Positions 10,174-24,564 of a stretch of 64,000 bases of DNA are shown piece after piece (within the stretch, counting starts at the first letter, position 1; each line of letters opens with the position of its first letter). The position numbers and the translations under genes were made by a program. Source of the stretch: Ashinkailepas kermadecensis (taxonomy: Eukaryota; Arthropoda; Thecostraca; Neolepadidae); NCBI GenBank assembly GCA_034440615.1, contig JAOTOM010005130.1, forward strand, positions 866,501-930,500. The letters run 5' to 3'. The notes beneath the pieces were generated by a model that was not told the origin of the DNA, did no database searches, and worked only from the letters and a program-made list of their open reading frames with translations.

Positions 10174-10234
10174 AATAGATCAGTCTGAGAGCAAGAAGAG
10201 GGCAAGTGTCATATTGTCTACATTACTTCCAATG

Positions 10235-10236
<2 letters not shown>

Positions 10237-10282
<46 letters not shown>
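10237..10282. repeat. (TA)n microsatellite
   Basis: Pure TA run about 100 bp upstream of the PPIE start codon. Confidence 0.97.
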
Positions 10283-10283
<1 letters not shown>

Positions 10284-10439
10284 ATGCTGCAGTTCTGGTA
10301 GTGGGTGATCAGTCAGAGCAGGTCTTGCTCACAGCGTCACGGTTTGTGACGTCGGAGCGTCACGTCATGACTTCCTTACTCATATACCTCACACTCCTAT
10401 AAAGGATTTCCAGCATTCTGACTGCCCTGCTGCTAGCTG

Positions 10440-11450
10440 TGATACATTGGGTTTTTTGCTGCTTTAAGGTCATTTAAAACTAACATACCTAGTCTTTTTC
10501 CTCTTCAATAGCATCCAGTTCCTTCCTCCCATTGTATATCTGAAAGTCTTGCCTTCAGACCCCAGATGCATAACCTTACAATTTCCATGGTTGAAAGACA
10601 TCTGCCATTGATCAGCCCACTTTTGTTTAGGTCCTCCAGGTCTGGTTTAATATTACTAGATTGATCACTACTGTTAGCTACTCATACCAGCTTGATGTCA
10701 TCAGCAAATTTGAACATCCTACTCCTCAGTCCTAACTCAATGCTATTCACAAAGATGGTAAAGCAAAGTGGTCCCAGAACAGAGCCCTGTGGCACTCTCA
10801 AAACATCCCTCATTTCATATTTGCATCAATTTAACACAACCCTTTGCTTCTATCCCCCTAACCATACTTCATTCTAACCTATAACTTTTCCATCAATCCC
10901 ATGCTGCTCTAGTTCATGAATTAGATGTATGTGTGGAACTTTATCCAAAGCTTTGCTAAAGTCAAAGTGCACAGCATCAATCCTGATTGGATTGTCTACT
11001 CCTCTAGTTACATACTCCATGAACTCCAAAAGGTTGCCCAAACAAGATCGTGAAGATCAAAATCTATGTTGAGTATCCCTTAATAGGTTGTGCCTATGCA
11101 GGTGAGTCTGAACATTCTATTTGACCAGATTTTCTAGTACCTTGCAAACTATTGAGGTCAAACTGACTGGCCTGTAGTATCCTACACATGCCATACCATT
11201 ACCATTTTAAAAATTGTTACTACATTTGCATTTTGCTAATCTTCTCATACTTCAGAATACTCCATAGATTACCTGAAAATGATACCCAGGTGAACTGCCA
11301 AAGCTTGAGCACACTCCACTAAGATTGTAGCATATATATCATCTGGTCTGGAAGCTTTATTAGGTTTTATATTCTGTATCTGTTTTTCTACATCTTGGTT
11401 CATATGCAGGCCACATAAGCAAGAAGGGTGACATGGGACATTAATATCTG
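10440..11450 (-). pseudogene. CR1/jockey-type LINE reverse transcriptase relic
   Basis: Minus-strand fragments occur in the right order. They are IKPNKASRPDDI near 11360, YYRPVSLTSIVCKVLE near 11150-11190, QHRF...RSCLGNLLEF near 11030-11070, HFDFSKALDKVPH near 10935-10975, RVPQGSVLGP near 10770-10800, MFKFADDIKLV near 10690-10720, WADQWQMSFN...CKVMHLG near 10565-10625 and EKDLGVLVLNDL near 10470-10500. They are split by frameshifts and stops, so this is a dead copy. The FADD catalytic box remains readable. It lies in the PPIE/SLC25A16 intergenic region. Confidence 0.85.
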
Positions 11451-11845
11451 CCTGGTCAACTGCCTCAGGTGTGAGATCACTTCATGACCAGCAGTGATCA
11501 ACTTGAGGATACATTTGAAGGTCATCTGTAAATATTTTGTGATTGCAGAAACAGAAAGAACAAATCATAACCAAACATAAATTAAACAGAAAGAACAGAA
11601 ATAAATTTGTGTAGACAATAAAGAGAAGCAAACCTAGTAGAAAACTTTGTCATCATACATGTAATTTTCTGAAATTTTTTAGGACACAATACATGAAAGT
11701 GATGGGTGGGCTCAAATAGATTAAGGGAGGGGCAGGCATACCACATAGGTCCTCATGTAAAGTTAAAATTATTGGAAGGGTAAATAAAAATCAGAGGGCA
11801 AGTGCCTTCACAAAATCATACCAAGCTAGACTCCTGGGCAAATTT

Positions 11846-12520
11846 GTATGTAATTTTTGAATGGGGAATTTCTGAATTATCATATTTTTTCCTGATGCAA
11901 TGCTATGAATGCAGTTAACATGATGTGACCACTCATTTCCTGTTTGTTTGTTTGTTGGTTTATTGGGTGGTTCTTGATACACTTTATGCACAATCACTGC
12001 TAATGGCACTGACCACTGTTTCGCCTGTGGGCCACTGGATTTGGAAATGTACAGAGTGGTGCAAGTGTTAAACCTGGGACCTTTGGTACCCAGAGCTCAA
12101 CACCTTAACCACATGGCCATCCCTGTCCCACTCATTTACTCTGCAAATGCCGACTTTTCAATTGGGAGGCAAAATAACACCAACATCCTAACCCAACTTG
12201 GAGTCTGGTAATATAGGATAAAAAATGTGAAAAAAGAAAACAAAAGGTAACATAATCTAACCATCATGTCTCAACTGAACTCTTGAGAAAAAGGAAATTT
12301 TCACATTTTTCATCAACAATTTTCAGATTGAAGACACCAAACCTAACCTAACAAGCCTAGTCTAGCCTAGTCTGTTTTTGAAGAAAACACTTCGTTTTGT
12401 GAAGATTTGAATTGTATTACATTTTTCCAAATAAAAAAGAGCATATCCTAATCTAACCTAACCAAACTTAACCACCTCCTTTGCTTCATGGAGATAAAAT
12501 GTGCAAAAAATATATTTGTT
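11846..12520. repeat. Dispersed AACCT-rich repeat, copy 1
   Basis: Shares an ordered set of words with four other copies (12780-13260, 19270-19640, 19870-20300, 36840-37240). The words are an AACATGATGTG..AC stretch, CTGCAAATGCATACTTTTCA, GAGGCAAAATAACACC, then AACCTAACCT runs and GCTTCATGGAGGTAAAA. This copy is interrupted by a SINE at 11939-12127. Confidence 0.8.
11939..12127 (-). mobile_element. tRNA-derived SINE with 10-bp target-site duplication
   Basis: On the minus strand it starts GGACAGGGATGGCCATGTGG, then TTAAGGTG (A box), a B-box-like CAGGTTTAACACTTG, and ends in an (AACA)n tail. CCACTCATTT flanks it at 11929-11938 and 12128-12137. The other copies of the host repeat lack the insert and read straight through, which gives the empty site. 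It differs from the 6610-6778 SINE family. Confidence 0.88.
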
Positions 12521-12779
12521 CACTTGTGTTATCTGTTGTTATGTTATCTGTGTTCATTTCCAATTTATGCAGATCACTGACAGATTTCCACACTCTATCC
12601 TGTTCCTGAACCCACATGAACTGGGAGCAAAAAGCCAGAATTCCCAACAAATTGACTCAAGAAGTAGGTAAATTTATGCTTTAAGGTCTCTAATGAATTC
12701 TAGACTATGACTGAATGAATAACTATGCTCGACCATGCTCAACACAGCTCTCTGCAACACTATCTAATCAATTCTTGTA

Positions 12780-13260
12780 ATACATAATTCCATTGCAATG
12801 TTGATGAATGCAACTAAGATGATGGGACCATTCATTTCCTTTGCAAATGCTTACTTTCCAGGTTGTGTGCAAAATAACACCAAAAATGGGCTTTGAGTTA
12901 GGTGACATAGTATAAAAAGAAATGTTCTTAAAAAATGCAACATAACCTAACCTAGCCTAGCATATCCTCCTTTTGGAGAAAAATCATAAAAATGAAATTG
13001 CACAAAGTTTAAACAATATGTTATTTTTGAATTACAAAAATCCTAACCCAACTTAACCTAACCTAACATCAGCAGCTTTTGAAGAAAAAATTCAAAATGT
13101 TTTGTTGATTTTTTTTTTGGGGGGGGGGGCGGGGAATTTCCAACTTAACAAAAACCTAACCGAACCAAACCTCACCAATTTGTTTGCTTTATGTAGGCAA
13201 TTGTGTGCAAAAACTTGTATTGTTACCAACTTAAAGCACAATAATACCAAGAAGCAGTGA
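12780..13260. repeat. Dispersed AACCT-rich repeat, copy 2
   Basis: Same order of words as copy 1, here without the SINE: GACCATTCATTTCCTTTGCA, then GTGCAAAATAACACC, AACCTAACC runs, and a GCTTTATGTAGGCAA end. Confidence 0.78.
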
Positions 13261-13831
13261 AGTTGATTGACCATCGGGCAAAGGTGAAGGTTTCAAAACC
13301 TAAGATTATGTTGAGTCGGAATTAAGGACAGTACCACAAGAACTGCCTTACAATGCTGACCCTGATGCAAAGTAGGTGTTAATCGGCTTACATACCGCAG
13401 CAACCACCACCCCCTGCAATGCCAGCAATCACTCGTATTAGTACCCAGAATCAAGGCCGTATAATAAGGTATAGTCACTAAATGATTTGAACGCTTCGGA
13501 CTGATTGATCGTGACGTCACCAGTTCGATGTAGCCAGATTCCTATGCTATATAGGGAGCTGCTGCGATTTCCGAAAAAAAACATATATCAGATTCTATTG
13601 CGCCAATTCGGATGATTCTGGCACCGAAAGAAGAATCGCTTCCGTTTCGGTCACCAATCTATCTACTACTTTTGCTCTAGCGATCCAAACTATCGTGGTA
13701 TCGTTTTATCTACAAGACGAGGAATCGTAATAGCCACGAATGTGTTGTGGAAGGTTCTAATAAATGTCTATGGTATATAGCGCCAAAGTTTTCTTGCACA
13801 CTGCCCAACCCGCATGCCAAACTTCGGCGGA

Positions 13832-13920
13832 GGGTACGCCTAGCCGTGTGGCGCAAAGGTATGAACTCGAACTCGAGATCCAGAGGTGGCGGGTTCGAAC
13901 CTCTCCAAGAACCTTACTTT
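13832..13920 (+). mobile_element. tRNA-like SINE head, degraded
   Basis: A TAGCCGTGTGGCGCAAAGG stretch (A-box-like) and GCGGGTTCGAACCTC (B box) are about 45 bp apart. The cloverleaf does not pair well, so it is not called as a tRNA gene. Confidence 0.45.
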
Positions 13921-14980
13921 TTCAACCGCACTATTATGCATATTTAAATTAGGTAGGAACCTTACTGCGTGCCGTCACACATATTGAACACGCTAACTGC
14001 AACCTTATCCTTGTCAACGCGGTACATAGTTAATCATCGCTTTACCGATGATTACAGGTTGCCACAGCGCACCACACCATCATACAACCGCGTAGGGTGG
14101 TGGGAGTTATATAAGTAGTTAAAATAATATTACACGGATTTCGTCCCGGACCGCGGTGCTTCAAGCATAGGACAACGCTCGGAGGTTTATAAAATATATA
14201 AATGGCGCAAGTGGCGAAATTCGGCGCAGCCAGGAAATCGAACTTGTGACGTCATAGAACAGAAATGTGGGGCTATGGCGGCTGCAGAAGTGACAGCACA
14301 CTGTCCAGAATCACTCCTTACTTAAACTGCCAACGTATGGGAAGCTTTGTAGCAATCGCGTCAAGTATGCAAACGTTCTGAAATCAAGAGCATTTCACAC
14401 AAATTGTTGAAATATCAAACAGGTCGAATCGTGCAACACATTTCTTAGTATAAACTTACAGAAATTAAATAATAGTTTAGTGAGGTACCTGTTGGAAAAT
14501 TAATTTAGTTCATTAAGTGCATTTCCAATTGTTATTATATTACATTCAAGGACATGACAGCTGACGGTATGCGACAGATTCGGCGCTAATATGGCGAAGG
14601 ATGGTAAAATTTTCCAAACATTTTCCTCTGCAGTCATTCGGAGTTCTGTCGTCGGCGTTGGTGCGTGTCTCGGGCGTCTTCGTGTCTCGATTCGTTAGAT
14701 TACAAAATATACAGTTGCGCGTGTCATATTGAAGTATTGCGTGATCGTATGACGCAGACAGATTTTACCTGCTTCTCGAAGGTGCTTAGCATGACCTGAA
14801 GAGGAAAACCGACCTGTGAAATGAAGTGCTAAGCACAAGCTTGGATGCTCCGATGAAAACAATCGGCGCGGGGCCTGGAGACACAACGTTTAAGCCCTAT
14901 ACGTGACGTGCTGACATAGATACCCGCTTGAAACTCCACTGAAACATAGCAACGATCCTTGTTGGATCTAAATAGTCAAT
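13921..14980. other. Upstream region and presumed 5' UTR of SLC25A16
   Basis: No repeat array and no other gene. TAATATGGCGAAGG near 14589 resembles a YY1-type ATGGCG element, but this is weak. The region near 14640-14695 is GC- and CT-rich and could hold the transcription start; this is inference. Confidence 0.35.
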
Positions 14981-15053
14981 ATGAGTGCGGCAAGTGATAC
15001 TGAGCATATCAGTCATGATGCAAGCACTCTCTGGAGGGCGTTCCTAGCAGGAG
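14981..15053 (+). CDS. SLC25A16: SLC25A16 exon 1
   Basis: Codes [13 protein letters not shown]...LWRAFLAG and one base of the next Gly. The donor is GAG|GTAAGT and the intron phase is 1. The join to exon 2 rebuilds [20 protein letters not shown], the family's first helix. Confidence 0.9.
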
Positions 15054-18000
15054 GTAAGTGGTTCATTAAGTAGATCATTTGTCGTTTTCCCTTGGTCAGG
15101 CATGGTCGAAACTTTTGAGCACACTGGACATAAAGTGCCTGTAATCTCTGAATAACAATGATTGGCATTTTATCTAGAATCCCACAAATTTAATGAGACA
15201 TACCCAATCTACTGAGGTAGGTTGGTAGGTACCTACCTATCTAGTACCTACCTACATGATTTGGTAAATTAGGTAAACAAGGTCGTGTATTTGTTTGCCA
15301 ACTGAAAAATAATTATTTGCAGAGAAAATGAGTGGTCGCATCATGATTTTTACATTAAAATACCCTGTATTAAAAAAAAAATTCCAAAAAATCGCATTTT
15401 ACCTAGATCTGGAATAATACCCATGATTTTCATGGTTTGGTAGGTAGATACATAGTAGACTGTTTTACAGCGGCAATTTGCTCCCCGTCTAGTCGCTTTT
15501 GATACTTCCAAGTCATTCCTGGCTTCAACTAAAACATTCCAAACATGAACTATAAAAGTACATTGGAGAACATTTAATATTAATAAGAATTGATTTCAAT
15601 CAATTTTCTCAGCTTTTTCGTGGACAAAAGTTGTTGCTTGTTGGTGCAAATAAAAATATTTTAGACAGATTGTTTCTAGTATATTTTTCCTTAAACCATT
15701 TTATATTCCAAGACCCATATCCCAATAGATGGCAAGTAACAAATCAGTTGGTGCACCAGTGTCCTACTCATGGGTGTGGTGAATATGTATTACATGTGCA
15801 GTGTGAGCATGTTGGGAGTATCAGGTATGGATTAAACGTGGTTGACATCGATTAAGCATACTTTTGTTATCACTTTATCTGCTGTTGCTCAGGAAGTTGG
15901 CTTATAACCGAGTCATTCTCTAAATTAACCATAGTGCCAATTTGTCATCTGGCAGTCCTTCATCAGCCGCCAGATGCTGTAGAGCTGAGCGCAGTCTTCA
16001 TGTAAATCAGAAATGGGCGCAAAATGACCAATGCAGTCGGCGTGCCCTAAAGCACAAATCCACCACCACCATGTAAATCAGAAAGCATATTGCAGTTTGC
16101 TGATGTTTGTAAGTTTAATTCTACTTATTTCAGCAGCATTGATGGTGAAACCTATTTAGTTATTAAAACTGATGTGAGAATTAGATTTGGTGGTCACTTT
16201 TAATTTATGCAGAACATTATGCCAGGTCTTCTCCCTCTATCATGTTCCTGAGACCAAGTGACCTGGGAGCAAAAAGCCACTGTAAAACCACCTAGTGTGA
16301 ATGGTACCTAAGTAGATGTCTATCTACCCAGCTGCATAAGCTTTGGCTCCTACATAGGTGCCTAATTGAGATTATGTACAAATTGTAATATTTTAGGGAA
16401 TTGTTGACATTCCAGGGATGGCCAGAGGTTAAAACAAAAATGATATTAATCATCAGCAACTCAACCCAATCAGACCATGAATCTATGTATTGAACAACAA
16501 TAACAAAAGTTAGGTACCAACATGAGCCCTCTGACCAGTAGGTACTTTGGTAAAATGTGCTGAGGTGAGCATTATGACATCCATGGATTTGCTCCAGTAG
16601 GGCAGGAAGGGCAGCCAGGCTGTTTACTTGTCTTCTTGATGACATTAGAGGCATTTTTCAAACAATGTGTAAATGTTATATTCTTGAATTCAATTGTTGT
16701 CTTAATAGTCTGAAAGCCTTCAAATGAATACTTCTGAGTTCATGAGAATAAAATGGTTCCCAAATTTGAATTCATGGTGTAATATCTAGTTTACTGGTAT
16801 CTGTTTTGGGTCAAGGCAAGGTAAATAATTGTAAATGACATTACCCAGGGGATATTTGTTCCAAGGTAAATTGCAGGTTAAGGTAATTTCTGATTTCATG
16901 GAATTTCTTTTGCTAATGCAATGTTTCTGAATGTTTAATTGTGAGAAGAAATGGACGATTTCCTTGCATACTGTGATTGAAGGTAAAATATGATGAATGT
17001 TTTGGTCCACATTGGCCAGGAATACTGTGCTTTTGATAAAAATAGTTGCATTGAGGTCTCAAACTTCAATCACAGATCGTTTTTAAGAGTAACAATGTTT
17101 TGTATGCATCAATTCATGACAAAAATCATACACTGAAATCACACTCAGAATTCAAATTGCATCTTCTCATATTTTGCCACCTCAACAAGAAATCACACAT
17201 CCATGCACAAAGATGATCATCAACATACACTATGCAAATTTCCCAATATCATACATTGCACAGATCTCACACATTTTCTGCAATCTCTGCCCATATTGCT
17301 CTCTTGTCTCTTACCCCTTAAATTGCACTACACTGTTGTTCCCTCCCCCTTCTCTCTCTCTCTAACTATATATATATCTCTTTCCCTCCCTATCTCTCTC
17401 TTCTCCCTATTTCTCTCTTCTCTTCTCTCTTTCCTCTCTCTCTTCTTCTCTTCTGTTCACCCCTAGTCTCCCTGTCTCGGCACCTCTCCATTCTTCACTT
17501 CTAACTACTTTGCTATATTTTTGGTATGAGTGCAAATACTATAACAAGTGCCTACATGTGAAATAATAAGGTTATGTGATGTACCACAAGGAGTTCTGGG
17601 AATTCATGGTGGGATGTGTGTCTCGAATGCATATGGACTCCAAAACCTTCAGATCCACATTGTCTCTAGCTGACCCCAGTATCTCCACATAAAAATTAAC
17701 ATTGGTCTCAGAATGGTCCATGGATGGGTTGCTTTCAAGCATGTGGTCACCCATGGGAGTGAAGGGGCTTCTCAAACATGCATCTCTGAGATGCTCAGTG
17801 TTTCGCTCCCCGGTAGGTCTTTTAGTTTCTCTGATATAAGATTTGTGATGGCATGCTTTGCAAACAATTTTGTATACCACATTCTTTTTGATGCATTTCC
17901 CTTTTAGGCCAATGACATACTCGAATGCCAGGACACTGAGGATTTTGCAGGGCTCATTTTACTAATCTGGATTTCAGTGTACTACCACAAGTTCAGGACA

Positions 18001-21000
18001 CCTTTTTTTAGTTTAAATTTTTTTTTTTTTATTCAAGATGATTTTGCAATCCACACTTGTTTTTGACACTTGTACAAAGTGCACCATTTATAAATGGCAG
18101 TCTAATGTAAGTATCCCCTTCTGTTTTGTTCCATTTATTCTGCCTACATTTGTGCTGCTGTTTTGCCCTTTTACAAAACCAGGTCAGAGCCCCTTTTAGC
18201 TGCCATCGATACTCTATACCTGGGGTATCCATTGGTAGCAAACAATTCATCAATGATGCGCAAACTCCGCAAACAAGCGTCCTCGCCCAACGATACCCTT
18301 GCGGCTCTTAACATCTGGGATGAAAGTACTGCCGATTTAGTGCTCATGGGATGGACTGAACAATAGTGTAAATTTATTGGGGTGGTCATGGGCTTGACAT
18401 ATAGTTATGTCGAGTACGAGCCATCAGCATTAATGGTGGACCATGTATCCAGAAATGCAATGGAGCCCTTGTCTAGTGAGTGTTCCAAGGTGAAGGATAT
18501 TTATTGATGCTCCATGTTTATGTATGTATAAAGTTGTATCAATAATTTAATTCCATGGGTCCAAATGCCAAATACGTCGTCGATGTACCGCTGGTGGATG
18601 ATCGGCTTCACGGTTGTATTTGCTAAGAATTTTGTTTCAAACCAGTACATGAAGGCTATGGCAAAGGGAGGGGCACAGCAGTTTCCCATGGTAACTCCCT
18701 TGGTTTGCTTGAATACTAAATCACCGAATCTAAGAATGTTGTTATGGTAAATATGGTTCAGAAGCACTTCACAGTCCGGCAAGCTCAGGCCGAACATATT
18801 AATATTGTTCAGATTGTGTTCAAGTAGTTTTAGCGCCGCATCAATCCCTTCCTGTATGGGAATACTTCCATAAATATTTGCTTCACCCATAGTGAATGCT
18901 ATGCTGCCAACCGGCAAGCACTTTGGAAAGCATTTTCATACTTTGTCTGGATAGCTGCCAGTGTTTGTCAGATGTGCTGGTATGGAAGGCAAAATTTGGG
19001 TTAGGACTTTGCACATAGACCTCCGCATGCTGGTACTATGGACCGTCTAAAGGATCTCCGCATGCTGATACTATGGAATGCAATGGTATATTGTTTTTTG
19101 GGGGGCCATATAACTTAGCTATGTGGCTGAAGTGAGGGATCAATGGTTGTACATCTTTTTGGTAATTTCTGGGAGACGGTGGACTTGATGAGGATGCTGG
19201 TTCTGATATTCAGAGTCTTGGGGGGGGGGAGGGGGGTCGGATGTTTCGATACTTCGATGTTGTTCATCTTATTTTACTTTCAATCACGTTTCTTAATGTG
19301 GGTAACATGATGTGGTAACACTTATCTCCTCTGCAAATGCATACTTTTCAGTTTGGAGGCAAAATAATACCCAAAAAGGGGCTTGGAGTTGGGCAATGTA
19401 GCATAAAAAGTAATGTTGAGAATAAACCAAAACATGGATGTAGGATAACCTAACCTAGCCTAATCTAACCTAAGCTTGCCTGAACTGGTTTTGAAGAAGA
19501 ATGTAATGTTTTTTTTGAAAAATTACAGAAAAATGAACATTTAGCTGACAACAAAGCCATAACCTAACCTAACCTAAGCAACCGAACTCCTTTCTATGCT
19601 TCATGGAGGTAAAACGTGTGTAAAACCTGTCTCGTAATTACTTTAAACTGCAATTATACCAGTTCAGATTACATGTTTAAGAAGTCTATGAAAGTACATT
19701 ATATCAGAATATATTGTATTTTACATATAAATAAATTATATCAAACAGTATTAAATCAGAAAAAATATAATTCTGGGGAAGTCCACCAATATTATCTGGA
19801 ATGGAGATTATGTGACCTGATATGACTTGGTCTTCCAGTAAATTTGTATTTGGCCTGTTAATTATATTTTGAAGGCCAATGTTTGAATACCATGTTTACG
19901 AATGCAATTCTCATCATTTGAACACTCATTTCCATCAGAAATGTTTCGTTTTCAATTTGGAAGCAAAATAGTACTAAAAAGGTGCCTTGAATGAAGTAAT
20001 ACATAGTGAAAAATAATGCATCACTTCAAAAAATATCACCTATTCATAACCTATTAATTATTCCTTTCTTCAAAATATCAACCAGCATTTCTTTCTCACC
20101 AAACATTTCAAACTATGGAAAACCCCAGCCTACCCTACCATGGACTCTTTTTTCAAGTTTTTTTCTCTACAAAAATATGCAAAAAAATATAAAAATGTTC
20201 CATATTAAAACAAACAAAAAAACATAACCGAACTTATCCTAGGCTGACATCTTTTGTGCCTTATTGAAGTAAAATATCTGCAAAACAGATATTGTGAACA
20301 CACTAAGCTGTAATAACACGGACCTTTCCCTTATCAAGGACGTGCAAAGAAGCACCACTTCAATCCTAAATCACTTTGCACTGCTTCATCCTGCTTTCAG
20401 GTGACCAGGATGAGACAACATGCAGAATGGCATACCACTGGTATGACAGGGTTGTGAAATTGCTAAAGTATATTTGATACCATCATCATTATCTGTCTCA
20501 TTTGCATGCATTATATGTCTTTCTCCCCTCCTCTCACCTCCCCTTTCCTCTTCATCTCCCTCTCCCTCTCCCTCTCCCTTTCCCTCTCCCTCTCCCTTTC
20601 CCTCTTCCTCTCCCTCTCCCTCTCCCTCTCCCTCTCCCTCTCCCTCTCCCTCTCCCTCTCCCTCTCCCTCTCCCTCCCTCTCCCTCTCCCTCTCCCTCTC
20701 CCTCTCCCTCTCCCTCTCCCTCTCCCTCTCCCTCTCCCTCTCCCTCTCCCTCTCCCTCTCCCTCTCCCTCTCCCTCTCCCTCTCCCTCTCCCTCTCCCCT
20801 CCCTCCCTCTCCCTCTCCCTCTCCTCTCCATATCTTTATCCCTCTCCACTCAATCCCCACCTCGTCGCTCTCCTCATCCTCATGCTCACTCATCCTCCAA
20901 CCTCTACGATTCCATTCCTATCCTCTTGCATCCAAGTGTATTGCATTGTGTTGTGGAGATGTGTATGTGATGTTGTTGCGTGCAGGGATGACGTATTATG

Positions 21001-24000
21001 TCACCGTTTGACGTGTGTCGCCTCACCTGCAGGTGTGGCGGGCATGTGCGCCAAGACCACAGTGGCCCCGCTGGACCGCATCAAGATCCTGCTGCAGGCA
21101 CACAACAAACACTACAAACACTATGGTAGGTGTCCCTGGCGTTTTGTCCACCGTTTGACATGATTGTGCGTAGCCGCATTCCGTGTGGTGCTGTTGCGCG
21201 TGCTGTGGTGATCCTGCCACTCTGAACGTTACCACGTTACCACCCCTTTACGTTACCACCCCGTTACCACCCCGTTACTACGCCGTTCGAGCGGGTCAGT
21301 CGGTTCGTGCTGCATATGTCGGGCCGTTTGAAGCGTCCCTCCTCCTCAATCCCGGAGAAGTGGTAACCTCCACCCTCACCAACACACGTACACGCACGGA
21401 AAACACCAAGAGGGTAAATCACACCCACCTGATACGTACGCAAAGGTTGTTGACCGTGGTACACTTCGGTCCGGTTCATTTGGCGCAATATTGACTTGAT
21501 GGTGCGGGCGTTCAATAATTTAGCATGGTGGATGCGCACGAAAACTCAAATAACCAACGAACCAACCTGATTTCAATATGAACTGAGCCACAATGTCAGC
21601 TCGATCCGACCGACGGGTTACTTCGTAACCTATGACTGTTTTTGGTTATTCTTTTGGGATGAAAGGGAAGTTCTGAAGCCTGTAATAAGTATGAAATGCG
21701 CCCGAAAGGATATCAACCTTTATTCTGTTTGGTGCCACAGAGATGCATATCATTTAGGTGCAAATAATGAATGATTGAATTGCATCTCCAGGTTGCATGG
21801 ACATTGCATCACAATATACAATAGAGTCGCCGCATATCCGTCACCGAACCGTCAACAAGCTGTATTTTGGATGGAAGCAGAAGCTCTGTTAATTGGCTCC
21901 GTCAGTAAAGCAGAGCATTCTCGACACTGCTCTATGGCCACCGCGCAGTCCGAAGGTCGCACGGACACCGTCTGCCGGTGATGCAATCGATGTATTCAGG
22001 TTATCGTAGCATTTATGGGAATTGTCCAGTATAATTTCGAACAGTTGAATCTAGGAACTTTAGTTAAGGTTGGATTTTCCTTCAGTGCCCGAACCTGGCA
22101 TTCGCTGTTTCCAGTGTCCTGTAATTTATTTTTCATAGAGGGAGGTGTCAACCAAAGAAGTGAAGGCTCGCAACGACGTCGAAATATTATACGATGAGGG
22201 GATACAGTGCAGATGAGTCTGGAGCGCCATCGATATTTCGTGACAACCTTTTTTAAAGTGACATTCCGGATGCCACGACATTAGGAAGGATGAAGCTCGC
22301 AGCTGTGACTATAAATGCTTGCCCGTCTTATGATTGATTGCCACATATTGTAGAAGTCGATTGATGAAGTCAGCAACCTCACCCGCAGAAGATCAAAACA
22401 AGATGCAATAAGGTCCCAGTTTCCACCTAAGTATTTCAATGTCAGGACAATGGCCGTACCATTAGGTAGATTGCCATGCGTCGAAGAGGATTCGGTTAGC
22501 ACAGCCACATATGCACATCATAATCTCAGAACATCAGAGCACACCAAATACATCAGAAGGCTACCGACGGATGGCGGTGGGTGCGGTGACGCCAGTGAGG
22601 TTAGAGTTCTTGACCAAAGCGTGACATGTGACGCCATGTCAGCCGCCGTCTATGTCAGTTGCGCTTTTGGCGCGGAATATGCTGATTTAGAGGCTTAATT
22701 AAGGTCGGAGCCGAAGGCCGTCTATACCTGGAGCCGTGTGACCTCCCCTGTGCGCGCGCCAGCACTTGCAGTCAAGTTACGTCGTCAGTGGCCTGCTGGG
22801 CGGCGGGGTGCGTTCGGCGCAGCAGGTTACGGATGGTCATGTTCTCTGTCGTTGGGTAACCGTCCGGACGTTTGAGAAGGTTTTTTTGGGCGAAGGGCGG
22901 ATATTTTTTATTTTCCTTTTGTTTTGCATCGGGTATTTTCCATCCCGACAGGTCACTTGTATCGGAAAGTCGGAATGTATCTGAATCCCGGTAACTTGTA
23001 GTTTAGAAGTTCATGCACTTGGCGAAGGTGGATGAGGGGCGCACAACTCGACTCTCTTGACAGGAGCTCTGGCTGCTGTACTGACCCATTACCAGCTGTG
23101 CTCCAAGTCTGCTCAACGTGGGCCGATAGAACCTACACCACATTCACGCCGTTTTCATTCACCCACTTCTCACTTACGTACGTACTCACTCAGTCGGCCG
23201 CCTTGTAAACGACAGTCCGCGCAACATATTTTTGTAATCGTTTACCGTCAGGATGAAGGCCGACCGCATCTGTTCTTATGTGTCAGCTGAAACGTCATGA
23301 AATGGCAAAACACGAGTATCACCTTTGTTTATGGCTCAAGAGTGCGTATTGAGGTATTCAAATTGATATTGCGTTTGCGCCTATGGATGCCAGTAGTTCA
23401 AGAGGGCTGATGACGTTACCTTCAATCAAAATAAAACCGAAAGTTGGCCCAACCCAAACCGGTGGGCTAGATCCGCCAGTGATTGTGACTATGCGAGGGT
23501 GCCCGCCTCGCAACCGAAAGGTTGTGGGTTCGAGTCCGACCTGTCGCTACTTTTCGCCCACGGTGTGAGCGATTCACGATGTTACGTGACCCAAAACAGT
23601 CCGCGCGTCGTAAAGCCAGTAGCCATCGACTACGACTATGACTGTGGCTTAGTGTGGCTAAATTCGTTTTTAGTTGAGTGTTAGATGTGAAGACGAATCT
23701 TCAATTTTTTTCCATCGAATATATGAATAGAAACAAAGTTTGATATCCTCTGTTGGAATACAGTTGGACAAGATATTTTAAGGTCTGTGCGGTGTCTAAC
23801 AGTATTACATACACCTGAAAATGAAGGTATTATTAAATGCACATTGTTTTTCATTAATTTCATAGATGCATTTGATACGAACCAGTTGAAGATGCAAATC
23901 GAACTGAATACACTCACATACGGTGTAAACACGTTTCCTGTAACGGTTTGCTTTACATCCAACCTTTCCAATCTGGACACCGTGTGGCATTTGGCCACGC

Positions 24001-24477
24001 TGTGTCCAGATGACTGCTCCACGGCTACCAGCTCCGTCTGCCGCCAGGTGTGTTCAGCGGCCTGCTCAACATCGTGCGCCAGGAGAGGTTCCTGGCGCTC
24101 TACAAAGGCAACGGCGCGCAGATGGTGCGCGTCTTCCCGTACGCCGCCACCCAGTTCGCCTCGTTCGAGATGTACAAACAGGCGAGTCGCCGTGCCGGAG
24201 GTCGCCGGTTCGAGGCCTGGTGGCGTCTGGTTTTTCACTGGTGTGTGTATGTGTATGTTGGAGATTGGCGCGTTGGGTGATGGTGGACATTGAGCGCTGT
24301 GCCACGCCCACCATCACGTTCGATGGTAGTAGGTGTGTGAATGGCGGCAGACCTTGCACGACCTGGATCCAAGAAGTATGCCAACCAGTGTCACACATAC
24401 TCTTTTATCAAATGTGCAGATGAAGAATAAAGTTACCATATGGAAAGAGGTAAAAGAATATATGGCAGCCACTCATC

Positions 24478-24564
<87 letters not shown>

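Noticed and set aside
16292..16654. 120-codon minus-strand frame
   Set aside because: No recognisable domain; it overlaps a dispersed repeat similar to 12555-12640.
20474..21163. 229-codon frame joining the CT array to exon 2 of SLC25A16
   Set aside because: Only the last part is coding by homology; the rest is (TCCCTC)n and an acceptor lies at 21032.
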